A stretch of DNA of 64,000 nt from an uncultured Lachnospiraceae bacterium (GCA_934292725.1 CAKQXY010000013.1:1-64000); one strand, 5' to 3'. Shown: positions 16,356 through 25,897, numbered from the stretch's first letter. The notes: generated from the sequence alone by a model not told the origin. Numbers and translations: made by a program.

Positions 16356-19268
16356 ATGGAAACGATTAAGGAAGCAACAGGTGCGGCGATTCGCCCTTTA
16401 GATCTTTCATATGAAACAATTCTTTACGCATCCGATTTTGGAGCAGCGCCTAAAAAAAGTGCTGTGGAAAATACTCAGGCGATCAACAGTGCAATTTTGG
16501 CAGCATCAAAGCAGGGCGGTGCAACTGTTGTAATTTCAAAAGGAGAGTATCGTACCTATACTATTGAATTAAAAAGTCATGTGCATCTTCATTTCGAAGA
16601 AGGTGCAGTGATTCGTGCAGCAAGAACTGATATCAAGCATTCTTACGTAAATCAGGATGGCGAGGGCGGTAATTACCTTGAGCCAGAAGTCAATCGTTTT
16701 GCTGGTCTGCAGGATCACGGTCACAGCTATTTTGCAAACAGTCTTTTTTACGGTGCAGATTTGTGTGATATCATGATTTCAGGTGATGGCCTGATTGATG
16801 GAAGCAGCTGGAATGAAGAAGAAAAGTGCCGTGAATATGTACTTTTGGGCGGTGATCCGTCTGAGCCAGCTTTTAGAAATGAGAGAGGTCATAACGGTGA
16901 GTGGTTTGGAAATAAGGCAATTGCACTTGTGCGCTGTAAAAATGTTGTACTGACAGATTTCTCACTCGTAATCGGCGGTCATTTTGCCATTATTGCAGAA
17001 GGTGTTGAAAACATGTATGTTGATGGCATTTTGATTGATACAAATAGAGATGCATTTGATGTAGACTGCTGTAAGGATGTGACAGTTAGAAATAGTGTAT
17101 TCAATTCACTTACAGATGATGGCCTTGTTATGAAAAGCTCCTATGGTGCTGGTATTTTTATGCCGCTTGAAAATGTGCTTATCGAGGATTGCAAGGTATC
17201 TGGCTACGATGCAGGAAGCGTCTATGCAAAGACCTACACAAATGAAAAGCTTGTGGCAGAGGATCGCTGTGGCCCGACAGGACGTGTAAAGCTTGGAACA
17301 GAGTCTTCATGTGGCTATCATCAGGTAACAGTGCGCCGTGTTGATTTTGAGCATTCAAGAGGTTTTGCATTAGAAGCAGTAGACGGAAGTGATCTGACAG
17401 ATATTATTTTTGAAGACAGCCATATGAAGTATATTAGCAGCTCTCCAATTTTTATCCGCGTTGGTGATCGCTGCCGATTCCCTGTAACAGGTATGCAGAT
17501 GAGCGAGGAGATTCAGGCTAAGGCTCCTAATATTCGTCTGGACAACAGGGGTTTTGTTATTCCTGATAATGAGCATTATCCGGTAATTCCGGCAGTGCGT
17601 TATACACCGTCCTACAATAAAACAAAGCTTGTAAGTGTGGACGGACGTTCCTTCTTCACAGTTGTGGATGAAGAAAATCCAGTTACGCTGAATCAGGCAA
17701 ATTTAGTTAAAGAAGATGGCGTAACTTATGGCAAGGTGTATGTGGCAGGAGAAGGTTACGTGGCAGACCGCACAAAAGCACTTGACGCACCAGAGGCAGC
17801 ATCAAGGGCAAATGGATGCTCAAGACCGCTTGCAAGGGTAAAAAATATTAGAATTGCACGTATAAGTGCGGAGAGTGTTGATCCAAGATACCCGATTCTT
17901 CTTGCCGGTCTTGATGGTAGCAGCATTGAAAATGTACAGCTGGAAGATATTAAGGTGACTTACCGCGGCGGATTAACGATGGAGCATGCGACAGAGCAGC
18001 GTCAGTTAAACACGAATTGGGAGTATACACAGTATCAGACAAAGCCGTCCGTTCAGAGCCTTCCTTGGCTTGTGAATACATTTTTCCTGAAAAACGAGGG
18101 CTTGCTTCCAAGAGTCGATTGGGATGAAAAGACAAAGAGCTGGAAGGATGATCCTTATAATGTGCCAGAGCTTCCAACTTCTTATCCGGAGCCAAGTATT
18201 TTTGGCATCTTGCCGGCATACGGATTTTATGCCCGCCATGTAAAAGGCTTAGAGGTAAAGGGTCTGTCAATTGGTTTTGAAAAAGAAGATACGCGTCATG
18301 CAATTGTTCTTGATGATGTGGCAGATGCAAGCTTTGAAGATCTTTCTCTTCAGACAGCCAAAGAAACGCAGGAAGTAGCTTTTGTAACAAGTATGTATAA
18401 GCGTCCGGCAAATCTGGAATATGTACCAGATCAGCCATATCATATGACAACGATTACAAATGTAACGCTGCCAGAAAATGTTTCTGTTAAGCTGGCAACA
18501 GTTGAGGCACCAGCGCCGGGAACACCGAGAGATTCCTTTTATAGTTGCCCAACACTGCCAATTCCTGAAAATGGCTACCGCTATCAGAAAGAGACAGATG
18601 TATATCCATTGCCTCTTACTGTTTTTCCGCCGTTTGAAAATCGTACAACCGGAAAGACAAGAAATCCGGCAGAGGAGACGAGCCGTAAAGAGGTGCCGGG
18701 CATGATTTATAATGAAGGTCTTGCGCAGCGTGAGTACACTGTTTATCGTGATCATGGCAAGCATGTATCTGTTACTATGAAGAAGATGACAAAAGAGCAG
18801 GTTGGAGAGATTGCAGCAGTTGAGCGTGAGTGCTTCCTTCCGGCAGAGGCTGCATCCGAGAAGGATTTTGAGGAGCGTTTTTTAAGTCCGGCATTCGTTT
18901 GCTATGGTGCATACAATGAAGAAGGAGAGCTGATTGGCTTTATTGATGGTGCTTCCTATGATAAACCAGAGCTTCCTGATGAGCTTTATCATGATACTGC
19001 AAAGCTTGTGGAAAATGGTCCATGGCAGACTGTATTTGGTGTTAATGTGATTGCGCGATACCGCAGAATGGGTGTTGCAGGTCAGATGGTACGTCACTAT
19101 GTTGAGGAGAGCCGTAAGCGCGGACAAGACGGTGTTGTATTAACGTGTAAGGATCATCTGCGTCCTCTTTATGAAAAAGCCGGCTTTATATGGCAGGGTG
19201 TATCAGCTTCCACACACGGCGGTGTGAAGTGGAATGATATGCTGCTTCGCTTTCGAAAAGGAGAATAA
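16356..19268 (+). CDS. GH28-type beta-helix glycosidase fused to a GNAT acetyltransferase
   Basis: A single uninterrupted frame of 970 residues with two different parts. Residues about 20-760 are a right-handed beta-helix of glycoside hydrolase family 28 type: FGAAPKKSAVENTQAINSAI is the usual start, and NRDAFDVDCC (about 229-238) and DDGLVMKSS (about 255-263) hold the acid residues corresponding to the catalytic aspartates. Residues about 808-970 are a GNAT domain of the arylalkylamine acetyltransferase-like kind: VIARYRRMGVAGQM is the acetyl-CoA loop, LTCKDHLRPLYEKAGF follows, and it ends with ASTHGGVKWNDMLLRF. There is no signal peptide, so both activities would be cytoplasmic. An internal ATG at 18777 has no ribosome site, favouring a true fusion. 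It is followed after 5 bases by two ABC exporter genes. Confidence 0.85.
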   Translation: METIKEATGAAIRPLDLSYETILYASDFGAAPKKSAVENTQAINSAILAASKQGGATVVISKGEYRTYTIELKSHVHLHFEEGAVIRAARTDIKHSYVNQDGEGGNYLEPEVNRFAGLQDHGHSYFANSLFYGADLCDIMISGDGLIDGSSWNEEEKCREYVLLGGDPSEPAFRNERGHNGEWFGNKAIALVRCKNVVLTDFSLVIGGHFAIIAEGVENMYVDGILIDTNRDAFDVDCCKDVTVRNSVFNSLTDDGLVMKSSYGAGIFMPLENVLIEDCKVSGYDAGSVYAKTYTNEKLVAEDRCGPTGRVKLGTESSCGYHQVTVRRVDFEHSRGFALEAVDGSDLTDIIFEDSHMKYISSSPIFIRVGDRCRFPVTGMQMSEEIQAKAPNIRLDNRGFVIPDNEHYPVIPAVRYTPSYNKTKLVSVDGRSFFTVVDEENPVTLNQANLVKEDGVTYGKVYVAGEGYVADRTKALDAPEAASRANGCSRPLARVKNIRIARISAESVDPRYPILLAGLDGSSIENVQLEDIKVTYRGGLTMEHATEQRQLNTNWEYTQYQTKPSVQSLPWLVNTFFLKNEGLLPRVDWDEKTKSWKDDPYNVPELPTSYPEPSIFGILPAYGFYARHVKGLEVKGLSIGFEKEDTRHAIVLDDVADASFEDLSLQTAKETQEVAFVTSMYKRPANLEYVPDQPYHMTTITNVTLPENVSVKLATVEAPAPGTPRDSFYSCPTLPIPENGYRYQKETDVYPLPLTVFPPFENRTTGKTRNPAEETSRKEVPGMIYNEGLAQREYTVYRDHGKHVSVTMKKMTKEQVGEIAAVERECFLPAEAASEKDFEERFLSPAFVCYGAYNEEGELIGFIDGASYDKPELPDELYHDTAKLVENGPWQTVFGVNVIARYRRMGVAGQMVRHYVEESRKRGQDGVVLTCKDHLRPLYEKAGFIWQGVSASTHGGVKWNDMLLRFRKGE

Positions 19269-19273
19269 AAGAA

Positions 19274-21025
19274 ATGAAGAAACTATTGATTTATTTAAAG
19301 GCATACCGTAAGGAGGCATGTCTGGCACCAATTTTTAAGATGCTTGAGGCTGTCTTTGAGCTGTTTGTGCCGCTTGTTATTAAGGGAATCATCGATTATG
19401 GTATTGCAGCAGAAGACCGCGCATATTGTCTTCGCATGGGACTGCTGCTTTTACTGCTTGCCGTAATCGGTCTTGCAATGGCAACTACAGCGCAGTGGTT
19501 TTCTGCAAAAGCAGCAGCCGGCTTTGCTGCTAAAATTAAGCAGGTATTAATGGAGCATATACAGAAGCTTTCTTATACTGAGCTTGATACTATTGGTACA
19601 TCAACGCTGATCACACGTATGACAAGCGATGTCAACCAGGTTCAGACAGGAACGAATCTGGTGCTTCGTCTGTTCATGCGTTCTCCGTTCATTGTATTTG
19701 GTTCTATGATTATGGCATTTACTATTGATTTTAAAGCTGCCATGATTTTTGTGATTACAATTCCGCTTCTGTCTGTTGTTGTATTTGGCATTATGCTTTC
19801 AAGCATTCCGCTGTATAAAAAGGTACAGTCACAGCTTGACCGCGTGCTTGGTATTACAAGAGAAAATCTGACAGGTGTGCGTGTAATTCGTGCATTTAAT
19901 AAGGAAGAAGAAGAAATTAGCCACTTTAAGGTAGAGAATGAGCAGTTTACAAGACTGCAGACTTTTGTTGGAAAGATTTCAGCCTTGATGAATCCATTAA
20001 CATTTGTTATCGTTAATTCTGCAATTCTTGTTCTTGTTTGGACTGGTGCCTGGAGAGTAGAGGGCGGCATTTTGACACAGGGTGCAGTTGTAGCTCTTGT
20101 CAACTATATGTCTCAGATCTTAGTCGAGCTGATTAAATTAGCAGATTTGATCATCAACATCACAAAGGCAGTTGCATGTGGAAATCGTATCCAGAAGGTT
20201 CTCGAAGTAGAGCCGTCTATGGAAAATGGAAGCAAAGAGTGCATTGAAGAAAAAAACACTCAGGAAAATGCAGTTGATTTTAATCATGTATCATTAACGT
20301 ATGCAGGTGCAGGGGCACCATCTCTTACTGATATTGATCTTCATGTAAAGACAGGTCAGACAATTGGTATTATAGGTGGAACTGGTTCAGGAAAAACATC
20401 TGTTGTTAATTTAATTCCTCGTTTCTATGATGCGACACAAGGAAATGTCCTCGTACTTGGAAAGCCTGTAAAAGAACAGGATATGGAATCACTTAGAAGC
20501 CAGATTGCCATCGTGCCTCAAAAGGCAGTGCTGTTTGCCGGAACCATTCGTGAGAACATGAAGTGGGGCAAGGAGGATGCAACAGATGAGGAGATTATGG
20601 AGGCACTTACAATTGCTCAGGCAGCTGAGGTAGTGCAGAAAAAGGAAGGTGGCCTTGATGCTTTTGTTGAGCAGGGCGGAAAGAACCTTTCTGGTGGTCA
20701 AAGACAGCGTCTTACTATTGCTCGTGCATTAGTAAGAAAGCCACGCATTTTAATTCTTGATGACAGTGCCTCAGCACTTGACTTTGCAACTGATGCAGCT
20801 CTTAGAAAGGCAATTCGCGAGATGAAAAATGCACCAACTGTATTTATTGTATCACAGAGAACTTCCTCTATCAGATTTGCTGATCAGATTTTAGTGCTTG
20901 ATGATGGAAAGAGCGTTGGTGTTGGCACTCATGATGAGCTTCTTACAACGTGCAGTGTATATAAAGAAATTTATGATTCTCAGTATAAAAAGACTGACGG
21001 CAAAAAGTCAGGAAAGGAGGCGTAA
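19274..21025 (+). CDS. Heterodimeric ABC exporter, half with degenerate ATP site
   Basis: A 583-residue half-transporter with six membrane helices (about 15-300) and a C-terminal ATPase. Walker A is GGTGSGKTS and the signature LSGGQRQR is canonical. However, Walker B ends ILDDSASALD (Asp in place of the catalytic Glu) and the H-loop reads VSQRTSSIR (Gln in place of His). These are the marks of the catalytically weak half of heterodimeric exporters such as BmrCD, LmrCD and TM287/288. The start lies 5 bases after the GH28-GNAT gene and its ribosome site is inside that gene's end. It must work with the next gene product. Confidence 0.92.
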   Translation: MKKLLIYLKAYRKEACLAPIFKMLEAVFELFVPLVIKGIIDYGIAAEDRAYCLRMGLLLLLLAVIGLAMATTAQWFSAKAAAGFAAKIKQVLMEHIQKLSYTELDTIGTSTLITRMTSDVNQVQTGTNLVLRLFMRSPFIVFGSMIMAFTIDFKAAMIFVITIPLLSVVVFGIMLSSIPLYKKVQSQLDRVLGITRENLTGVRVIRAFNKEEEEISHFKVENEQFTRLQTFVGKISALMNPLTFVIVNSAILVLVWTGAWRVEGGILTQGAVVALVNYMSQILVELIKLADLIINITKAVACGNRIQKVLEVEPSMENGSKECIEEKNTQENAVDFNHVSLTYAGAGAPSLTDIDLHVKTGQTIGIIGGTGSGKTSVVNLIPRFYDATQGNVLVLGKPVKEQDMESLRSQIAIVPQKAVLFAGTIRENMKWGKEDATDEEIMEALTIAQAAEVVQKKEGGLDAFVEQGGKNLSGGQRQRLTIARALVRKPRILILDDSASALDFATDAALRKAIREMKNAPTVFIVSQRTSSIRFADQILVLDDGKSVGVGTHDELLTTCSVYKEIYDSQYKKTDGKKSGKEA

Positions 21026-21027
21026 TC

Positions 21028-22791
21028 ATGGCATCGAAGAAAAAATATGATCGTACCAAACAGAAAGAAACACTTGTAAAGGTATTAGAATATATAGAGC
21101 ATTATCGTGCTGTTTTAGTGTTTTCACTAATTTTAGCGGCGGTGACAGTTGCATGTACGCTTTATCTTCCTATTCTGACAGGAGATGCCATCAATTTGAT
21201 TTTATCGCCTGGACAGGTGGATTTTGATGGAATTAAACCTATTCTTTATAAAGGTGCAGCTGTTATTATTATCGGTGCAGCCGCACAGTGGATTATGAAT
21301 ATCTGCAATAACCGCATTACTTATGCAGTAGTGCGTGATATTCGTCAGGAGGCCTTTGAAAAGATCGAAAGACTTCCATTAAAATATATCGACAGTCATC
21401 CATATGGTGATATAGTAAGCCGTATTATTGCCGATGCTGATCAGTTTTCTGATGGTCTGTTAATGGGCTTTACTCAGCTTTTTAGCGGTGTTATTACAAT
21501 TGCAGGTACACTGATTTTCATGCTTACAATTAATATTCCAATGACAGCAGCAGTTGTTGTTCTGACACCAATTTCATTCTTTGTGGCAGGTTTCATTGCG
21601 AAGAAGACGTTTCATCTGTTCAAGAAGCAGTCAGAGACTAGGGGTGAGCAGACTACACTTATTGATGAGATGATCAATAATCAGAAGGTCGTTAAGGCAT
21701 TTGGTCAGGAAGAAAAGGTAATGGATCGCTTCAATGAGGTCAATGAACGCCTTCGTGACTGCTCTGTAAAGGCAACATTCTTTTCATCTATCACAAACCC
21801 GGCAACACGTTTTGTAAACTCTCTTGTATATGCAGCAGTTGCTGTATTTGGAAGCTTTTTCTCTATTGGCGGCGGAATAAATGTCGGTCAGCTGTATAGC
21901 TTTTTAAATTATGCAAACCAGTATACAAAGCCATTTAATTCTATTTCAAGCGTTGTTACGGAGCTTCAGAATGCGCTCGCATGTGCAGGAAGACTTCTTG
22001 ATCTGATTTATGAAGAGACAGAGGTACCAGATGCAGATAATGCAGAGGTTTTGCAGAATGTTGACGGTGCTGTTAAATTGTCTCATGTAAACTTCTCTTA
22101 TGATCCTAAACAGAAGCTGATTGAGGATTTAAATCTGTCTGTAAAGCCAGGACAGAGAGTAGCAATTGTTGGTCCGACTGGATGCGGAAAGACTACATTG
22201 ATAAATCTTCTTATGCGTTTTTATGATACAAATGCTGGTACAATTGAAGTTGACGGTCATAATATTCGCAATGTGACAAGAAAGAGTTTACGAGAAAATT
22301 ATGGTATGGTGCTTCAGGAGACATGGCTTAAAAGCGGTACAATACGTGAAAATCTGATGATGGGACGCCCAGACGCGACAGAGGAAGAAATGATTCAGGC
22401 AGCAAAGGCAGCTCATGCACACAGCTTTATTAAGAGAATGCCAAAGGGATATGATACAGATATAGGACAGGATGGCGGATCTCTTTCTCAGGGACAAAAA
22501 CAGCTGCTTTGTATTACGCGAGTTATGCTTTGCTTGCCTCCGATGCTGATTCTTGATGAGGCAACGTCTTCCATTGATACACGTACTGAAATAAAGATTC
22601 AGGAAGCATTTAGCCGAATGATGCAGGGACGAACAAGCTTTATTGTGGCACATCGTCTTTCAACTATTCAGGAAGCAGATGTGATTCTTGTTATGAAAGA
22701 TGGCCATATCATCGAGCAGGGCAACCATGAATCATTGCTTGCAAAGAATGGATTCTATGCGAAGCTGTATAATAGTCAGTTTGCGCTGTAA
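21028..22791 (+). CDS. Heterodimeric ABC exporter, catalytic half
   Basis: A 587-residue half-transporter with six membrane helices (about 35-320) and an ATPase with Walker A GPTGCGKTT, Q-loop VLQET, Walker B MLILDEATSSID with catalytic Glu, and H-loop AHRLST. Its signature reads LSQGQKQ, a variant of LSGGQ, again typical for the second subunit of the BmrCD/LmrCD-type heterodimer. The start follows the partner gene by 2 bases with AAAGGAGG upstream. Such exporters usually move hydrophobic drugs, lipids or peptides; the joint operon with a GH28-GNAT enzyme suggests a specific substrate, as inference. Confidence 0.93.
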   Translation: MASKKKYDRTKQKETLVKVLEYIEHYRAVLVFSLILAAVTVACTLYLPILTGDAINLILSPGQVDFDGIKPILYKGAAVIIIGAAAQWIMNICNNRITYAVVRDIRQEAFEKIERLPLKYIDSHPYGDIVSRIIADADQFSDGLLMGFTQLFSGVITIAGTLIFMLTINIPMTAAVVVLTPISFFVAGFIAKKTFHLFKKQSETRGEQTTLIDEMINNQKVVKAFGQEEKVMDRFNEVNERLRDCSVKATFFSSITNPATRFVNSLVYAAVAVFGSFFSIGGGINVGQLYSFLNYANQYTKPFNSISSVVTELQNALACAGRLLDLIYEETEVPDADNAEVLQNVDGAVKLSHVNFSYDPKQKLIEDLNLSVKPGQRVAIVGPTGCGKTTLINLLMRFYDTNAGTIEVDGHNIRNVTRKSLRENYGMVLQETWLKSGTIRENLMMGRPDATEEEMIQAAKAAHAHSFIKRMPKGYDTDIGQDGGSLSQGQKQLLCITRVMLCLPPMLILDEATSSIDTRTEIKIQEAFSRMMQGRTSFIVAHRLSTIQEADVILVMKDGHIIEQGNHESLLAKNGFYAKLYNSQFAL

Positions 22792-22832
22792 CACTGAGAT
22801 GAATTGCACTTGACAAAAGTGAGAAAATAGCA

Positions 22833-22861
22833 TTGACAATTTTTCTCAATAATGATATACT
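22833..22861 (+). promoter_or_regulatory. Promoter of the riboswitch-mntP transcript
   Basis: Consensus TTGACA (22833-22838), 17-base spacer, TATACT (22856-22861), directly before the riboswitch. Confidence 0.85.
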
Positions 22862-22865
22862 TCAA

Positions 22866-22994
22866 CGAGTTCCGAGAGGGAGTAGTCGGCGTGCGCTAAG
22901 TACGCAGTAGTATCGACAAAATGGTGTATTCACCCGGTGTTACTTGAAATGATGAGACTCAGGGACAGCGCAAGCTGTCTCTGGGTCTTTTTTT
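22866..22994 (+). promoter_or_regulatory. yybP-ykoY manganese riboswitch
   Basis: The leader carries the two conserved loops of the class: GAGGGAGTAGTCGG near 22873-22888 and, on the closing side, ATGATGAGACTC near 22949-22960, with a GACAAAA element between helices at about 22914-22920. These elements face each other to bind Mn2+ in known members. The closing strand leads straight into a terminator hairpin. The downstream gene is mntP, a standard target of this class. Confidence 0.85.
22954..22994 (+). terminator. Riboswitch-linked terminator before mntP
   Basis: Strong hairpin GACTCAGGGACAGC/GCTGTCTCTGGGTC with a GCAA loop and seven T. Its left arm shares bases with the 3' side of the aptamer, so Mn2+ binding would free the gene from termination. 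Confidence 0.88.
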
Positions 22995-23065
22995 ACGGCA
23001 GAATTCCCACATATGCAAATCTGAACTGTACAACGACACAATGTCAAAACGAAAGGAGTACAAAA

Positions 23066-23623
23066 ATGAGTTTAGTAGAGTTATTTATTCTGGCGGTGGG
23101 TCTGTCTATGGATGCGTTTGCCGTATCAATCTGTAAGGGATTGTCTTTAGGAAAAATTACAAAGAAGCATATGGCTATCGCAGGTGCGTGGTTTGGAGGC
23201 TTTCAGGCACTGATGCCTCTTATCGGATATTTCCTCGGTAGTTTTTTTGCTGATATGATTACAAAGTATGCGCACTGGATTGCGTTTGTACTGCTTATTA
23301 TTATCGGTGGAAACATGATCAAGGAAGCGATGGGAGAAGAAGAAAAGGTTGATGCCTGTATGGATGCAAAGGAGATGTTTCTTTTGGCGATTGCCACTAG
23401 TATTGATGCACTTGCTGTTGGTGTGACCTTTGCATTCTTAAAGGTACAGATAGTTCCGGCTGTAAGCTTTATTGGCTGTGTAACCTTTGTCTGTTCTGCA
23501 ATTGGCGTTAAGATTGGAAGTATATTTGGATCTAAATACCGCTCAAAAGCAGAATTTTGCGGAGGCATGATTCTTATTTTGATTGGACTGAAGATTTTGC
23601 TTGATGGATTAGGAATTATATAA
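23066..23623 (+). CDS. mntP: Manganese efflux protein MntP
   Basis: A 185-residue membrane protein with six helices in two related halves. Each half has an acidic transport motif: GLSMDAFAVSICKG at about 13-26 and ATSIDALAVGVTFAF at about 110-124. Start ATG 23066 has AAAGGAG 7 bases before it; a longer frame to 22937 runs into the riboswitch terminator and is not used. MntP pumps Mn2+ out of the cell. Control by the upstream Mn2+ riboswitch fits this role. Confidence 0.95.
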   Translation: MSLVELFILAVGLSMDAFAVSICKGLSLGKITKKHMAIAGAWFGGFQALMPLIGYFLGSFFADMITKYAHWIAFVLLIIIGGNMIKEAMGEEEKVDACMDAKEMFLLAIATSIDALAVGVTFAFLKVQIVPAVSFIGCVTFVCSAIGVKIGSIFGSKYRSKAEFCGGMILILIGLKILLDGLGII

Positions 23624-23629
23624 AAAAGA

Positions 23630-23674
23630 GAGCAATCACCCAGATGTTAAATGTCTGGATGATTGCTCATTTTT
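23630..23674. terminator. Bidirectional terminator between mntP and the PII-like gene
   Basis: Stem GAGCAATCA...TGATTGCTC with inner CCAGA/TCTGG pairing, A-run on the left and TTTTT on the right, between convergent genes. Confidence 0.85.
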
Positions 23675-23678
23675 ATTC

Positions 23679-24353
23679 TTAGGATTCGTCTTGATTGTCA
23701 AGCAGCGCAAATCCTGCAACATGCGTAGTAGGAAGTGAGAATACAATCGTTCCGGCTTTGCTGTCAGGACCTGCTTTTTTCAGGATAGACTGCATTATAG
23801 CTGCCTTTTGGGAAGCTGCTGCAACGATCATGATCAGTTCTTTTTCCTGTGCAATTGTGATGTTATAGAATTTTGGTGCACCCTTTGCGCCAGTTCCTTT
23901 TCCGTGAAGGACGGTGCCGCCTCGTGCACCTGCTGCGCGTGCCGCATTCATAACCATATCGGTGCAGCCCTGGCTGCAGACGGCAACGATAAGCTCATGC
24001 GCATAATTAAGCGAAGGTGTGTAAGCTGCGTTATCTGTTTCTCCATTTAAAAAGGCCACTGTTTTTCCTCCTCCAACACTTTTAATAGGGACAGCAATCA
24101 CGATTCCATGACCAGGAACCCCAATGTGCATATGGCGTTTTTGCGCCTGAATCAGTTTTTTTGTTTTTTCTTCACTGGCCACGGTAAACACAATACGTCG
24201 TTCATTAGATTCTATGCCAAGAAGATCAAGCATACTTTGCACTGCTGTGCCGCGGCCAGCCATTGTAATGCTAAGCGGCAGATCAAGCTGACTGCAAAGA
24301 TCCATCAGAATGGAAAGTGAGTCCGGGTTTATGATTGAGATTATGTAATTCAT
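23679..24353 (-). CDS. PII-like regulatory protein paired with a DUF1538 membrane protein
   Basis: A 224-residue protein that looks like two PII (GlnB-like) folds in tandem. The second half contains AHELIVAVCSQGCTDMVMNA followed by RGGTVLHGKGTGA, which resembles the T-loop end and strand pattern of PII. The start ATG 24353 overlaps the stop of the upstream DUF1538 gene (ATGA) and has GGAGG at the right distance. A 7-codon longer frame exists but has no site. PII proteins sense nucleotides and 2-oxoglutarate or other metabolites and bind partner membrane proteins; the overlap suggests it controls the DUF1538 protein. The ligand and the transported substrate are unknown. Confidence 0.75.
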   Translation of the reverse strand: MNYIISIINPDSLSILMDLCSQLDLPLSITMAGRGTAVQSMLDLLGIESNERRIVFTVASEEKTKKLIQAQKRHMHIGVPGHGIVIAVPIKSVGGGKTVAFLNGETDNAAYTPSLNYAHELIVAVCSQGCTDMVMNAARAAGARGGTVLHGKGTGAKGAPKFYNITIAQEKELIMIVAAASQKAAIMQSILKKAGPDSKAGTIVFSLPTTHVAGFALLDNQDES

Positions 24354-25897
24354 TTCGCATGTCCTCCTTCCCACAATTCAATAATATCGTAGTCGCCATA
24401 GACAACAGTAGTTTCTTTTGTACGTTTTTGCTTTTGCTCATAGAAAAGACCGACAAGCTGAATTGAGACGAGAGGCATCATGGCAACGAGTGCAACAACT
24501 CCAAACGCATCCTGGAGTACATTGCCGCCAAGCGCGATGCTCGCCCCCATGAAAAACTGAAGCATAAATGTTGCTGTCATCGGACCAGATGCAACACCTC
24601 CAGAGTCAAAGGCGATAGCTGTGTAGATATCTGGAACGAAGAAGGTTAAAATTAATGCAGTTGCATAGCCTGGAATTAAAAACCAGAAAAGAGAAATTCC
24701 AGTGAGAACGCGAATCATGGAAAGTCCCATTGCAAGTGCAATTGCAATGGAGAGACTGCGCTTGATTACACGCCCAGGGATAGCACCGGCACTGACTGTT
24801 TCAATCTGTTTTTCAAGAACTGCAACAGCCGGCTCAGCTGATATGATAAACCAGCCTATTGCCATGGCAAGAGGAACGAGCCACCAGACACTTTTTCCAG
24901 AGGAAAGTGCAGCACCAAGCTCAGCGCCAAGCGCAGAAAATCCGATGTTAACGCCGGTCAAAAAGAGTACAAGACCAATATACGTATAAAGTAAGCCAAT
25001 CATAATCTTTCCGAGGTGTCTGCTGTCAAGATGAAGCAGTGTAAACTGAAACAGAAAGAAGATCACGATGATTGGAAGCATAGCAATGGCAGTTTCCTTT
25101 AGATAATGAGGGATTGCATGAAGAAAGGCATATCCAATATCTGTGGTCGTGCCATAAGAAGCAGTGCTAAGATCTGCAACGGCGGCATTGTCCTTGTAGA
25201 AAAATCCAAGAATCAAAACGGCAAGAACAGGACCAATCGAGCAGAGCGCAACAAGACCAAAGCTGTCGGCTTCGGCGTTTTTATCGCTTCGTACATTAGA
25301 CACACCAAGTCCAAGTGCAAGGATAAAAGGAACAGTCATTGGTCCGGTTGTAACACCGCCGGAATCAAAAGCGATGCCAAGAAAGTTTTTGTCAGCAAAA
25401 AAAGCAAGCAAAAAGATGATGGCATAAAAGAAGATCAGCAGCAGGCGAAGGCGCATTCCTGTTAGGATACGCAGCATACATACGCTCATAAAAAAGCCTA
25501 CTCCGGCACCAACTGTGATAAGCAGTACCGTGTTGCTGATATGAGGGACGGTCTGGGCAAGGACCTGGAGATCCGGTTCAGCGATCGTGATCGCGAAGCC
25601 CAGAAGAAAACTGACAGCAAGGATCAGCGGGAGATTTTTTGTGCGTGTGAGCGCTGTTCCAATTTGATTTCCAATTGGTGTCATAGACTGCTCAGCTCCC
25701 AGTGAGAAAAGGCCCATACCGATAATCAGCATCAGGGCTCCGACAAGAAAGGTCAGGAGAAGATCCGGCTGCATAGGGGAAATGTACAGACACAGAAGAA
25801 AGACGATTATAACGATTGGTAAAACAGAAAATAATGATTCTACCACCTTTTCCGTGACTGCGGTGCGTGTTTCTCTCAGATGAATCTGTCTGATAAT
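24350..25897 (-). CDS. DUF1538 integral membrane protein with two repeats and a non-AUG start
   Basis: About 515 residues of helix-rich membrane protein with an internal duplication: the mark FDSGGVTTGPMTVPFILALG (first half) returns as FDSGGVASGPMTATFMLQFF (second half), and both halves carry an AEP motif (TIAEPDLQVL, ISAEPAVAVL). This is the DUF1538 family, presumed transporters of unknown substrate. The frame runs back to 26047, but the promoter lies at 25925-25953, so the true start must follow 25918. The strong AAAGGAGGT site at 25909-25901 is followed by ATC ATT ATC and no ATG, GTG or TTG. ATT at 25897 or ATC at 25894 is the best placed start. A partner PII-like gene overlaps its end. 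Confidence 0.8.
   Translation of the reverse strand: MIRQIHLRETRTAVTEKVVESLFSVLPIVIIVFLLCLYISPMQPDLLLTFLVGALMLIIGMGLFSLGAEQSMTPIGNQIGTALTRTKNLPLILAVSFLLGFAITIAEPDLQVLAQTVPHISNTVLLITVGAGVGFFMSVCMLRILTGMRLRLLLIFFYAIIFLLAFFADKNFLGIAFDSGGVTTGPMTVPFILALGLGVSNVRSDKNAEADSFGLVALCSIGPVLAVLILGFFYKDNAAVADLSTASYGTTTDIGYAFLHAIPHYLKETAIAMLPIIVIFFLFQFTLLHLDSRHLGKIMIGLLYTYIGLVLFLTGVNIGFSALGAELGAALSSGKSVWWLVPLAMAIGWFIISAEPAVAVLEKQIETVSAGAIPGRVIKRSLSIAIALAMGLSMIRVLTGISLFWFLIPGYATALILTFFVPDIYTAIAFDSGGVASGPMTATFMLQFFMGASIALGGNVLQDAFGVVALVAMMPLVSIQLVGLFYEQKQKRTKETTVVYGDYDIIELWEGGHAK

Noticed and set aside
18777..19268. Separate acetyltransferase gene starting at the internal ATG
   Set aside because: The frame is continuous with the GH28 part and no ribosome site precedes the ATG, so a fusion is the better reading.
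22937..23065. Longer mntP start at 22937
   Set aside because: The extra 43 codons lie inside the riboswitch and its terminator hairpin.
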